Source: Symsagittifera roscoffensis
Lineage: Eukaryota > Xenacoelomorpha > Acoela > Convolutidae
Direction: 5' to 3'
Length of the DNA stretch: 64,000 bases
NCBI RefSeq assembly: GCF_963678635.1
Contig: NC_087071.1
Coordinates: forward strand, 17,857,613-17,921,612
Made by a program: the position numbers and the translations under genes. This document shows positions 1 to 10,440 of this stretch, one piece after another (position 1 is the stretch's first letter; each line of letters begins with the position of its first letter). Below the pieces are notes generated by a model. It did no database searches and was not told the DNA's origin. It saw only the letters and a program-made list of their open reading frames with translations.

Positions 1-311
1 TTTATTTACATCCCAAAATTCACAACCATGTAAAATTTTCACACTATCGCTAAACAGCAATCAAAATCTGCACACACCTGCACCTGTGGATTTTCGCTTT
101 TTAAGCTTGTAATTTAAAATTTCTTTTGCCCTATTCAATCAGGAAATTGTCATGCAGCCTTTTGATTTAAATAATAGATATAACATATTAATAACAATAT
201 CTCATTTGTTAAAATTTCTTTTTGGTGAACCCAGATTTCATCCGAGTTCACCCTCGAGCCCCCTTCCCTCTCAAGACTCAAGACTCTAGAATTTCCCTAT
301 GAGCCACCTGC
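1..311. other. non-coding flank left of the polyprotein block
   Basis: No gene is visible. The stretch is A+T rich up to about 220 and then pyrimidine rich. Perfect 7-bp inverted arms GGTGAAC (224-230) and GTTCACC (246-252) could form a small hairpin just beyond the stop of the last minus-strand ORF. Whether this is an element end, an LTR or a 3' UTR cannot be decided because the window begins here. Confidence 0.4.
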
Positions 312-1652
312 TCATCTCGCGTTCTTTGCCCTCGAGGTACCAGATCCAGACGTATTTGACACCGCAAAATGTTTCAACAGTGCTTCTTCATCATCGGAGC
401 TAATCACGATCTCCTCCCAAGCCTTCAGCTGTTCATAGGATCGCATCCATTCCCTTTGCTCCTGCAATCTTATCGCTTGATTGGGCAAACTCTTCACCTT
501 CGACTCTCGGTTCAAACAGAAGGAATTGTGAAGACTCATGCTCACGTTCTTCGCCAAGTCTTCCTCTAGTATCGACTCCCTCGCCTTGGTGTTGTTTCTG
601 GACACTCTACAATCTCTTTTCCACCCCGTCGTGATCGCATTTCGATGGGTCAGCAGAGGTCTCTTGAAGGCCTCCGGTCCTATCTCGGCCTGGAACTGTC
701 GATATTCCTTTTGATATTTCCTCATATGATCCTTCTTTACCATGTATAACCAGGACGTCAACGTCGCTCGAAACCAAGGAAAGAACCTCAAGCGGCTCCA
801 TATGTGTCTGGCTTCCATTGGTATGGCGAATACCTTGCATGCAGTCTCAAACAACTCAAGTCTCCTACTGTGATCTATCGCGTATATCGACTCCGCCGTT
901 GGCGTCTTCGTTTCCCGATGCTTCGTTACATTTTCTTCAATCCATCTTAGAGCCAGCATCGTGCTCACCACCAAGAGCGTCACCTTCTGCTGATGATCGG
1001 GCAGTCCTAACGACCTGATTTCTTCCACATCCCAGATCAGGCAGAGATTCGCGTGATCCGGGTACCACACTGTTTGTGCCAGACAGTGGCATGCACATTC
1101 CTCATGGGTGAGGTCAATGCTCCTAAGATTGCGCTCTCCCGAGGCTTCCAGGAGTGGTTCGAGCTCCATCATCTTCTCGTGTATCGTATCATTCTCCTCC
1201 ATGGTTGGAGCATCACCCATAGGTTTTCCGATCACGTTTTGTCTCTCGTGGTCACTTGTGTTTTCACTTTCCAAACCCAAAAGTTCTTCCCCCCAGATTT
1301 CACTCAAGTCGTCCCTCTGTTCTTTCGGCACTATCCCTCGGATATTCCTCAACAGCCTGTGTGAGTGATGCGACATACGAGCCAGTCTTACGCACTTGGG
1401 CATGGAGAAGGCCTTGTCTATCAATAACCTTTGGCTGGATACCTCCACCATCGCCATGTGCAATGGGTAGTGGCTGCCGCACAGGTTGGCCATTACTGAC
1501 CCCACTAAGGACTTCGCATTTAGAGGCAGACCATAGGCTTCGCTCATGGGAAATCCCATTTCATCTTCAAGTCCAACCTTCCAGCTCTTGATGTGTTTCT
1601 GGGTTACCTGCAACACCCCGGGCCATGACTCCCCACTCAACGCGGTCACCAA
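312..1652 (-). pseudogene. unrecognised 446-aa ORF, 3' end of the polyprotein block
   Basis: This is the longest uninterrupted ORF of the block. It overlaps the preceding ORF by a few bases in another frame, so it is probably the C-terminal part of a longer product. I recognise no domain. Visible features are a Cys/His cluster around residues 185-190 (HEECACHC), a basic region (KKDHMRKYQKEYRQF), an acidic patch near the end (SSDDEEAL) and a Ser/Thr/Gly-rich tail. No signal peptide or membrane segment is apparent. The function is unknown. Confidence 0.4.
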
Positions 1653-2562
1653 GTGTTGTTCAGATCAGACTCTAGCCTCTCTAATGACTGCAGACTGCAC
1701 ATCCTTGAGAAGAATCTCAGAGCTGTTGCTATGTTCACAGTGGTACTCGCGTAACACTCAGCCACTATCTGTACCTCACTCTTCTCCCTCTCCGTGATGT
1801 CTTCAAACCAAGTGACTAAATCTTCTTTTTGAAAGGATTGTATTCTAACGCATGACCGTCCGTCACAGGTGTGCTCTCCACTCCCACACGTCGAATCAAG
1901 GCAACTACCCGGCTCCATCTTCCTTGCCGACCCTAGCTTATTCATCTTTTCGCCTGACTCCTTCACCTGAGCTAAGATCAGTTTGTGCACTATACCCAAC
2001 GTTGCTAGATCTTCATCTTCCGTCGGTGCTAACCTCACTCGCTCCGTGACTTCCTCGACCAGGCTCGCGTGGGGATGTGGGCACCAGGAGGGCCTTAGCA
2101 ATTTCCACACCACTCCCAGATTCGTGATTAACATGCCATTCCCATTACCCATCTTCAGTTCAACTCTTTTACTTGAGCGCGGTACGCTTATCACCTCTGG
2201 CGTTTTCTCGAGAATCAAGCCCAAGCTCGGTCTCTCTCTCTCTCCACTGTGTCTATTTCCACTACTTTCTCTGTCCAGAACTTCAGTAGCTCCGCTACCT
2301 CGTAGTTCCTGTGAGCGTCTCCGGCCTCTGTGTCCAAGAAGGGATTGTACGCCATCCCCATCACTCCAGACACGTACTGATATTCTCCCTTCTTATTGGG
2401 TCTCGAGTACTCCCCTGACGAGGCCAAGTTACGGTGTACGTCGTGTTCCTCCTCGAACTTCTTGTTGTAAAATCTCCGTATCTTGTCTAGCTTTCTGTGG
2501 CTCTCTAGAGATTGTCTGGAACCATCCTCCTTTTCTATCCCAGTACTCTGGTATATGTTCAA
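1646..2562 (-). pseudogene. unrecognised polyprotein segment (two frames)
   Basis: Two overlapping ORFs, 2562-2215 (115 aa) and 2224-1646 (192 aa), continue one another after a frame change near 2220. The second has a Cys-rich stretch (SCLDSTCGSGEHTC) and ends just inside the 312-1652 ORF. No homology is recognised. I read it as decayed coding sequence of the same polyprotein. Confidence 0.35.
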
Positions 2563-3490
2563 GATGACTCTCCTTATATGCTGAGACTCTCCTTTCCACT
2601 GTCTTACTTCCGATTGCTCTTTGGTGACATGCTAGGATGGTACTATCAGTCATCATGGACATTATCCACCTCGAGAAACAAGTAGCATCTTTCCTCCTTG
2701 CCAGACTCAAGCCTGAATTATCCCTAGCAATGTGTTGCATCAGTACTTGATACACCTCTAGATTTTTGCCTCCCAATTTCAACTTGTCGTACGAAGTCAG
2801 TGCCTCTAACTCTATTCCCAACGGGCTCCACGCGAATATCAGTTGTCCTGCGGTTCTAATGAAGGGATTCGCCATCAACGGCGATGCCGATGAGGATGTC
2901 CTCATCGCTTCTTCAAAATGATCCCTCAACAAGTTCTGCCAAGTTCTCTTCAGTTGGCTCCCCAATTCTAGTTTGTTAATCTCAGCCTTCTGCTGGGTAG
3001 CCCAGTTGCGTCGCTTGCGTGACACTCCACTGTCGAGCTTCTTTAGGCAGTCTTCCAGTTCCTTCAGTGTCTCGAGGGCCACCCACCATGGCCGGGAGGT
3101 GTTCCTCGTTTTATTCCTCTCAAGAGGATCGCTCGTTACTTGTTTCCCAATGGCCTGGTGCTCCCTCGAGACCCAATTTTTTCCAACATCCACTTCCCAT
3201 GTCTGTACGCTCGTTGAACCTCTCTTCATTTTCGTCTTCTGGGGCCTGAAGTCTTCTTCAGATGTCGAGTTGGTGGAAACCTCAATTTCCTTTTCCATTT
3301 CGAGCAGTTTCCTGGGCTCAGCACTACTCTTGTAGGCCGCAGTCTTGCATCGCGCCAGAACCATGGGCGCCGTCTCTCTCAGGTTTTTCTCGGAGACTGC
3401 ATCCGCCGAAGGACTACCCAATCCCTCTACCTCTCTCTTCCTCTTGCGAGACCTCACGTCCTTACTTGGGGGCGTTGCCGTTATCATCAC
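2429..3490 (-). pseudogene. unrecognised 353-aa ORF, basic N-terminus
   Basis: The first residues are strongly basic (SRKRKREVEG), resembling a nuclear localisation signal, and are followed by Lys/Glu-rich sequence. It overlaps 3462-3851 upstream and 2215-2562 downstream in other frames. No known domain is recognised. It is likely an internal part of the block's polyprotein. Confidence 0.35.
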
Positions 3491-3851
3491 TGATTCGACC
3501 TATTTGTCTCCATCCAACCCTTCCAACTCTTGCCTCCCCCTGCTCGGGCCTTAAGGATATTATACTTTTAATTATATTACTAGTTTCGACCTTATCTCCC
3601 CTTACTCTTTCAATTATTCTATTGGCAGTTTTTTGTTTCAGAGTAGAGCTGTCTTTACATTCGTCTTTTTTGGTCTTCCGTGATGCCTTTCTCAACTCGG
3701 CCATCTTGCTCAGCAGTTCTCCTCTAGCTTTCTCCTCCAGACCCGTCCCCATCAAGACAGGCTCTCCGAACTTCACCACTGTGTCCCACAGTTCTTCCTT
3801 GAAATCATCCAGTGTGATCTCGCCATCCACTTCTCGATTGAACTCGCTCAA
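3462..3851 (-). pseudogene. unrecognised 129-aa segment
   Basis: This short, highly charged ORF (many Glu and Lys) lies between the 3871-4914 and 2429-3490 ORFs, overlapping the latter by 29 bases. Just upstream, near 3874-3900, the plus strand reads catccagagtgcct twice in tandem. That 14-bp duplication shifts the frame and probably separates this ORF from its upstream neighbour. Confidence 0.35.
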
Positions 3852-3870
3852 GAATTCTCGCCAAGCGTCC

Positions 3871-4914
3871 TCATCCAGAGTGCCTCATCCAGAGTGCCTC
3901 GAAGGTATTCTTCTCACTTTCTTCTGCGCTCAAGAGTATCATTCCCATATTAGAAGTCTCACCCATCAGTGGCACCTCTAGATTTTTACGGGGAGATGAG
4001 GTCAGAGGTGGTGTGGGAGTGTCTGCCCAATTTTCTCCGCTCAGGTCCTTCAACAGCCCTTGATTGGTGAATTCCTCCTCTGATGGTTTTGGTTCGGGCG
4101 TGTTCCCCACTTCCATATCCTCCCCTGCCTCACTGAGAGTCTCATCCATGCTTTCTTCTCCTGATTCGACTCTTCTCCTCTCAAGGATCCTCCTGAATCG
4201 ATCTTCTACAGGGCCGCTTCTTTTATCTCCAGGGGTGCCCGCCGACAGGGGTGATGGTGTCGTCGGATCTGGTTTCTTGTATTCCGTCAGAGCCACATAC
4301 AACGGGCCTGCTGCATCCAGCTCCTTCCCCTCCTGTCTCATCTCCACCTGCTCCACTCCGTAAGGTGCCCGGTATCTTCTCGTGGCAAACTTCATCTCGT
4401 CCTTTAGTGCAATGTGTCCTTTTTCCACGATCATCCTGCCATCGTCCCACACCGGCAACATATTCTCCAAACCCGCCCGCTCAAGCTTTCTCAAGACCTC
4501 TCGTATCTCGAATTTTGGGGGCAATGAGCCTCTCATCTTCTTCGCTTGGGTCGTCCAGGAGTTTATTTTAATGTCACATGTGTGAAAATAGACCGCTGCA
4601 GTGTAGCCGATGAATAGGGGATCCCAGCCATCGGTGAATTCCCTCTGCTGCCCTTCCGCCGCTGGTCTCGCGAACAAGGACGGGACCACCAGGGAACTGT
4701 TCATTCCCAGGGTCATTCTCCTTACCGTTGGGAACTCTGGAATGGTTGTTGGCAAGACTTCCTTCTCCAGTATTGCCTCTAGCTCCCTCTTCACCAACTC
4801 GAAGCTCTTCTTCCATGCGGGAATTCTCAAGACCTCTTGTCCACTCGCCGTCAGGGGAATTAGGTTCCAGAACTTGGGGTAAGTTTCGATGGGGCCTTCC
4901 CGTTTACCTCCCAT
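3871..4914 (-). pseudogene. unrecognised 347-aa ORF with acidic Pro/Ser-rich C-terminal half
   Basis: The N-terminal half (about residues 1-190) looks globular. The C-terminal half is low complexity, acidic and Pro/Ser/Thr rich (for example GEESMDETLSEAGEDMEVG), suggesting a disordered linker. It begins two bases from the stop of the 4916-5116 segment, in a different frame. A 14-bp tandem duplication near its end appears to have broken the frame into the next ORF. No domain is recognised. Confidence 0.35.
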
Positions 4915-4915
4915 C

Positions 4916-5653
4916 CTACACTGCAGTTGTCCTCGGAAATTGTATCAACTCTGGATCCTTCACTTTTCCGAAGAGTACCGTGTTGCTCATTTGTGCCCTC
5001 AGCACCTCTTGCTGACACCAATTGAGTGTCGTCCCATCCAGTATACTTATGAGGCTCAAGTGTGTCACGGAGTTGCGATAAGCTGTCACCAGAGGATCTG
5101 GAAACGCGTATGTCACGGCCGGTCCTTAAATGCAGGTTACGACCTCCTCCAGCCCCCGGATTATCCCCATTGGGTCCGATCTCATTGCCAGGCACAGGTC
5201 TGTCAACAGAGGCATGCCCCCATTTACCTTCTTCCATTCATCTCTCGTCTTTGGATTCTTTTCCTCACCAGTCATGTGTCGGTTCTGCATCAGGAGGTAC
5301 TCCACTAGCAGCGTCTTTAGCCCTGCAGCACACTTATATGAATAAGTGTCAATGCTCGAGTGGGTTTTCCCCATCGACAGGGGCTCCCCATATTTCGTTA
5401 GTCGATGAAATGACACCAGTTCACCATGGGTCAGGAGCACCAGTGCCAGATACCCGTCAATCCGGAGTGTTTCCACACCCCGACTGAACATGTAGGCTGG
5501 ACCCATATTGAATAGGTACCTCGGGTAAACCTGGTACAGTGCCAACAACACGCTGATGGGCATGTTCAGGATTTCTTGTACAAAGGCTCCAAAGATGGTC
5601 TCCTTTGCACCAAACACTCCAGCCATGAAATCCTTTCCCCAACAAGGACTCAA
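4916..5653 (-). pseudogene. unrecognised segment with one in-frame UAA
   Basis: ORF 5653-5126 (175 aa) and ORF 5116-4916 lie in the same frame, separated by a single UAA at about 5126-5128. The protein sense continues across it, so the stop looks like a nonsense mutation. The first part is hydrophobic (EILNMPISVLLALYQVYP and similar), but I cannot assign membrane segments confidently. No family is recognised. Confidence 0.35.
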
Positions 5654-5710
5654 GAACTCAAGAATCTCGTGATCCCTCCTCGTCTTCAGCTCGCCCTCTG
5701 CGTGCTCCCT

Positions 5711-6370
5711 CTAGAATCCTCCAATTGTGACCTCGTTGGCAGCTGTGAAGAACCTGGTCACCGTCATTTCCCTTTTCTCGGCCACTTCCAGCTGCTCCTC
5801 AAGAAAACACCAGATTTGCTTCACAAGAGGTGGGGCATTCTCCTTCGTCTTCCCCGTGGCGTTTTCCAACCTTGGTGTCAGGAATGGCCACCTGCCTCTT
5901 TCTTGTGTCAGTCGATACACCATCGACTCCAGTTGCTTCTCTGTTGCGGCTACGTTCTTTCTTTCATTGCTCGGTCCTCTAGACTTACTGGTGGAGCCTG
6001 TGATAGTCAATTCTATGCTTCGAAACCACAGGCAGGCCGTCAGGTGAGCTATTATTGGATGATCGTCCCCTATAACCGGACTGAACTTGAGTTGTCTGGC
6101 GACGTTCGATATCTCCAGCAAGTGGACCTCGTCCAATACAATGAAGATATCTGCTAACTCGTAGAAGCCCCTCAACGCGTGGGACACATACGCCCACGCC
6201 GCCGCCAGTTCTGACTTGCAAAGCCTCAATTTCGTCGGTTCCAACTCCCGATTGGGAGCTGCCATCAGGATCCGCCATCCTCTCCCCTCGGCTATTAAGA
6301 TCAAGACTGCATATACAAATTGCAGAGCGGGAGGCATGCTCGCGTACCCGGGGGACGTCGTGAACACCAC
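5711..6370 (-). pseudogene. unrecognised 219-aa segment, TSPGYASMPPALQF region
   Basis: The ORF begins with a hydrophobic, Pro/Gly-containing stretch (TSPGYASMPPALQFVYAVLI) and contains an acidic/hydrophobic IFIVLDEVHLLE segment around residue 78. The latter superficially resembles a Walker-B/DEVH strand, but I see no Walker A or other helicase motif near it, so I do not call an ATPase. It is separated from neighbouring ORFs by frame changes. Confidence 0.35.
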
Positions 6371-6586
6371 TCTTGTCTTGGAATCAAACCGCGAGGTAAC
6401 GTTCTACTGTACCTCATTCATCGCTGCAAATAACGTCTGGATAGCTTCCTAGATTCTCTTCGGCGCCGGTTCATCGCCCTTGAGCTGCTCAAGAAACCCA
6501 GTCGCATGCAGGTGGTCATTCATTCCCGCAAACAGTAGTAGCTCGGGCTCGCAAGGCATCTCCGATTTTATTGCTACCACCAAGGT

Positions 6587-7066
6587 TTACATTTGGTTCA
6601 GCTCAGCTCCTGGCAGTGAGTCTATCAAAGTCTCCGGCCAGAACATTTTGGGAGACGTTCCCTCGAAGTCCGATCCCGCTACGATGACCATCCTCGCAGC
6701 AGCTGGATCTGCTCTGTCGTAAACTGCCAAGGTCTTGGCCAATTGGGTGTTCCCGCAGGATTTCCCGTATCTAGGATCGTCTGCCAACCTCGTGCCTTCA
6801 TAAGCGGCATCCGGCAGTTCCATTTCCCTTGGGTCCAACAGTTTGTCCACCATCCTCAACTGTGCTGGATTTGCCAACCTAATTCTGGCAATGCTCGTTC
6901 GATGTTTGGGGGGCTCCACTATGAGTCCCGGACTCCCCAGCAACTTGAGAGGCCTGTAATTAATAGGTCCCATGGCCGATTTTGTGGGAATCCCAGTCAG
7001 ATCCGCCGTCTCCATTATTTTCGCTCTTGAGATATGCGTCTCGTGAGCCTTCAACCATCCACGCAC
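6587..7066 (-). pseudogene. unrecognised 159-aa segment
   Basis: This ORF lies between the SGNH-like region and the 5711-6370 segment. The sequence looks globular and mildly basic (for example TGIPTKSAMGPINYRPLKLL), with no recognised domain. The 216 bases to the next ORF are still A/T-poor and coding-like, with frame breaks. Confidence 0.3.
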
Positions 7067-7160
7067 TGGTGTCTACCAAAGTCTTCATGTGACACTCGCT
7101 CGAGACCCAAAGCTTCCGCCAACTCTTGCCTGCATTCCAGATCTTCCAAGTCCAGCTCCT

Positions 7161-8185
7161 TTACCTTCTCCAGATATGTCTCTCCACCCTCTTGCTCTCC
7201 ACCACTACCACCGAGGATACTACCGAACTGTGAGGTGTTGATGACGTGGACTCCTCGGCCTCCATTATTGCGGCACCTGGTATTCTGGTCCGGCTGCTCC
7301 TCGAGCTGTCTCTAGAATCGGCCGTCGCTCCCAGGCGACTGGATAAAGTTCTTGAGTTAAAGAAAGGTGGATTTGGAGGTGGCCCGAATGTGAATTGGGC
7401 CGTCTCCAGCAATTCTGCCTCCAACGCGCTTATGTGCCTTTGGAAGACATCATTCAATCATTCCACTCCCCTAGGCCTGTCAAAGTGGATCCCGTCTGAG
7501 GATGCATCGTCGGGGAAAACAGATCACTCCATCTGCTCGGCTACGTCCAGTAATCCAACGGGAAGGACACTCCTTTGATGTATTTGCCTGATTATTTCGT
7601 TCAGGTTTCGCACCATCGTGTTCATTTCCATCGCGTGTTCGGGTGGGGAATGTTGTGGGGAACGGTACACACCGTGAGAATGGCAGGATCCATTTGAATC
7701 CGCAATTCCTCAAGGATGCAGCTCATCTTGACATGTAGCTTCAGTACCTTCCTGGACTCACCCCTGGACACGTCATTCGTCCCGATCATTAGAGTCACCG
7801 TATATACTCTCGTCATCCCTAGCATCTCAAGTGTTGCCAACATCTGTGGCGTCGCAGCTCCAGCGAAACTTAAGATCCCCGTTTGCCAATGTGATTGAAT
7901 CCTGGTCAGCACCCGCAGCAGGCTGTCCCCTATGATTAGGTGGACCGCACCTTCTGGTACACGTGGCTGCGTGAAGTATTCCACCCAAGCTGCGTCATGG
8001 AAGCATTCCCTCCTGACTCTTTGTGCCGTGCTCCAATCCATGCGATTGTGCCTGTGGTACCTGCCCTCCGTGTTCTTCTTGTAGCTTGAGATTACCACAC
8101 TCCTGATCGGTTGCTCCCTCCACGTCGGGGGTAGCTCCACTCTTGCTGGACTCTCACGATTCCTTAGTTGTAGCCTCTCGTTCAA
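7161..8185 (-). pseudogene. SGNH/GDSL-hydrolase-like domain, broken
   Basis: ORF 8185-7622 contains block I of the SGNH hydrolase fold (IIGDSLLRVL, nucleophile Ser), a Gly block (LSFAGAATPQM) and the Asn block (MIGTNDVSRG). After a frame change near 7650 the neighbouring frame carries the terminal catalytic pair in SDGIHFDRPRG at about 7470-7500, then a Pro-rich tail (GPPPNPPFF). Two UGA codons interrupt this second part, in contexts where Trp would fit. SGNH domains are known passengers in several retroelement ORFs; the substrate here is unknown. The intact order of the Ser, Gly, Asn and Asp-x-x-His blocks makes the family call fairly safe, although the gene is broken. Confidence 0.6.
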
Positions 8186-8190
8186 CTCTT

Positions 8191-9183
8191 TCAGACGTGA
8201 CGAGCTGCCGAACTCGGGGTATACCCAGGCAGTACGACGTCCATCAATGGACGTATCGGTTGTGTCTCTAGGCCACGCAGGGAGGACGTTGACTCAGTTG
8301 GTATCCATACATCCAACCCCTCATTCATATGCTCCTGAGCCGCGCGGTCAAGGTTAAATCGTCCCTTCGATCTGGGGGCTTCTTCCACCTCCATACGCGA
8401 CTCTGGTCTTGAGCCGGTAACCATTCGCTCCTTGGGCCTGGCCCCCTTTTGCATATCGAGCTCGCGTTGTCGTTGCTGGATTATCTCAAGTTCCGACTTC
8501 AGCTGTTCACAATTCGCGGCTTTCTCTCGCACCCTTTGCTCTTGTAGATGCTCGGCCTTCAGCATATAAAGTTCCCTCCGCGCTTGGTCCTTTTCGACGA
8601 CCGCTTGATCTCTCTCCAGATTCGCCTGATCTCTCTCAAGCTTCGCTTGATCCGGGTCGAGGTTCGCTTTGTTCCTCTCCCTCTGTGTCCTGTCAAGTTC
8701 TCTCTTGAGAGTACTGAGGTCCGGATACACTTCTCCCGTTCGTTGCGCTCGCGTCATCGATAGCATCTTACTCGTGCTCTGGCCCGCTGATCTTGCTGAT
8801 AGTCTGATCGGTAGTGGGAACTCCCCTGCGCCATACTCGGTGTTGTTGCCCAAGCCAGGGTTCCTTGCCAAGTCGAATCCCCTTATTCCTCCATCCACAT
8901 TCCAGGACAGCCATCTGGTTTGCTCTTGGTTGGATATTCCCTCAGTGGTGTAGCCGACCATCAAGACAACTTCTCTTGCAGACTCCCTGCATTCACCCTG
9001 TTCTTCTAGCTGGAGGATGGCGTTCAGCATCACTGCCATCCTCTCATCCACCTGGGTATAATCCAGGTCCCTGAAGCGTCTGTATAATTCATCGAGCGTG
9101 GGCCTTTTCAGAGCCGATGGCATGGACTTCCAGAATCGATCTGCCATTTCTATAATTTCTAGATGATCTTGAGTATTAACCAA
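8191..9183 (-). CDS. gag-like coiled-coil ORF, first ORF of the left block
   Basis: This 330-aa ORF begins with an ATG context (MVNTQDHLEIIEMADRFW) after 490 bases of non-coding DNA, so it is the likely 5' end of the block. Residues ~155-245 are a heptad-like, highly charged coiled coil with repeated DQAKLERDQANLERDQ units. The C-terminus is basic. No CCHC knuckle is seen. The size and coiled coil suggest a gag-like or ORF1-like particle protein, but this is inference. It ends at a UGA overlapping, in another frame, the start of the SGNH-like segment, so a frameshift, programmed or degenerate, joins the two. Confidence 0.45.
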   Translation of the reverse strand: MVNTQDHLEIIEMADRFWKSMPSALKRPTLDELYRRFRDLDYTQVDERMAVMLNAILQLEEQGECRESAREVVLMVGYTTEGISNQEQTRWLSWNVDGGIRGFDLARNPGLGNNTEYGAGEFPLPIRLSARSAGQSTSKMLSMTRAQRTGEVYPDLSTLKRELDRTQRERNKANLDPDQAKLERDQANLERDQAVVEKDQARRELYMLKAEHLQEQRVREKAANCEQLKSELEIIQQRQRELDMQKGARPKERMVTGSRPESRMEVEEAPRSKGRFNLDRAAQEHMNEGLDVWIPTESTSSLRGLETQPIRPLMDVVLPGYTPSSAARHV

Positions 9184-9675
9184 CTTGTGAATTACCTTAC
9201 CACTTGAGAACTACCTTGCCAACTTGAGTATTAGCGTACCAACTTGAGTACTTGAGAATTAACTTCTTGAAGCGTTGTTCAACTTGTGTGTTCGTTCAAG
9301 AACTTCTTTTCTTTCAATTGAGTGTAGTTGGGCAGTCAATTTGACTTTACCAAATCAATCTGAAAATAACACTTGATTTTTAGACTAACATGCTATGTTC
9401 CTAACCTAAAATCCCCCCGACACTTTAGTTAAAACCTTTTCCTTTTCGGTCTACTAAAATAGTTCAATTGGAGGTTTTCTAAAAGCATGCAGTTCCATTT
9501 TATGTTTTAGCACCATCAATCATTTAAAATTCAATTGTCATGCCAATCGCGTTTTAAGATCCTTTTACCTGTGCCGTGCCCCAATACCCAACTTGAGATC
9601 CCTTCATACCCAACTTGAGATCCCTTCATACCAAACTCGAGACCCCTATGTACCCGACTCAGGCGATGCTTAAGT
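9184..9675. other. non-coding spacer rich in ACTTGAG motifs
   Basis: No ORF is credible here. The spacer separates the macro-domain end of the Ty3 element from the first ORF of the left block. Short direct repeats built on ACTTGAG occur at about 9195-9275 and again at 9585-9665 (cccaacttgagatcccttcata, twice). It may hold an LTR end or a 5' leader. I found no matching copy right of gag, so no LTR pair could be confirmed. Confidence 0.4.
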
Positions 9676-10382
9676 TTATTTCTTGTGCAGATGTACCATT
9701 ATCTCCGTTTCCGCGAAGACCACTTGTAGGATAGCGTATAATTCCCTTGGGCTCAACTTGCCCTGTTTGGGTCATAGACCGGCATTGAGACCTTCGTTAT
9801 CCTTCTTTCAATCATGAAGTCTCGTAGTCTTGTTAGTGCCAACATCACGTGTTCAGGATCGATCGTGTTTCTGTCATTGACCCTCGTCACTAGGAAGCAC
9901 AGGTGTTTGCCTGGTACTTGTGCTAATGATGGTGGAAGCGCAGCCATTCCTCCCAGCCCCAGTCTGTGTCAAAACAGAAACTCCCCGTTCTGGTACTCTC
10001 TCTTGAAGTCGGCCTCCAGTCTTGATTCGAAACTCATGTCCGCCGTGATACAGATTGCGCTAGTCCTGTTTGACAGAATGAAGTCACTATCCGTTATCAG
10101 GATGTTTTCCGAGTATTCGTTTGGTATTTCAAACTTCGTTTTGAAATTCCGTCCTATGGTAGGCTCAGCCTCCTCCCCATCCAGTTCCAGTCCGCTCTTT
10201 TCTCTCACTTCCCTGAGTTTCTTTATCATTAAATTTTCGGTGTGGGTAAGTCCTGCCCCCACTCCCCGGACAAAAATATTTATCGACGTCCCCGTCGATG
10301 ATGCTGGGTCTGAATTATCTGGCGGAATGTCGAGCGGCCTGTCTGTTGCCGTCCAGCCGAAGAGGGGATTTTCCCTCTTCAT
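9676..10382 (-). pseudogene. macro-domain-like segment at the 3' end of Ty3 pol
   Basis: ORF 10382-9969 ends with ICITADMSFESRLEADFKRE, where OARD1-type macro domains have their conserved N-terminal strand. The same frame continues beyond a UGA near 9966-9968 into ORF 9947-9753 with GKHLCFLVTR and RRITKVSMPVYD. After a one-base frame change near 9755 it runs to a UAA at 9676-9678. The pattern of strand, GKHLCFLVTR and KVSMP resembles the OARD1/TARG1-like ADP-ribose glycohydrolase macro fold. The IGCGLD-like loop following SMP is replaced by VYDPNR. Activity is therefore doubtful even before the breaks. Confidence 0.5.
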
Positions 10383-10440
10383 GTGCTTTCCCGCTGATAT
10401 GTCAACTTGTTGTATGCTTTGTCCTTCGTCGCTTCCGTTC

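Larger units (their letters stand above)
1..9183 (-). mobile_element. decayed multi-domain polyprotein block, probable retroelement
   Basis: The minus strand is almost wholly open in one frame or another for about 9 kb, with successive ORFs meeting or overlapping by a few to about 130 bases, as expected of one long coding region broken by indels and stops. Read 5' to 3' on the minus strand it gives a coiled-coil, gag-like ORF, an SGNH-hydrolase-like domain, then unrecognised segments. I see no reverse transcriptase, integrase or transposase motif. The block lies directly downstream of the macro-domain end of Ty3 copy A in the same orientation, with 490 non-coding bases between. It could be a second element or a 3' extension of the first. 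Only one copy is in the window. Confidence 0.5.

Noticed and set aside
5711-6370. DEVH-box helicase from the LDEVHLLE segment
   Set aside because: No Walker A, SAT or motif VI is visible nearby; the match is a single short motif.
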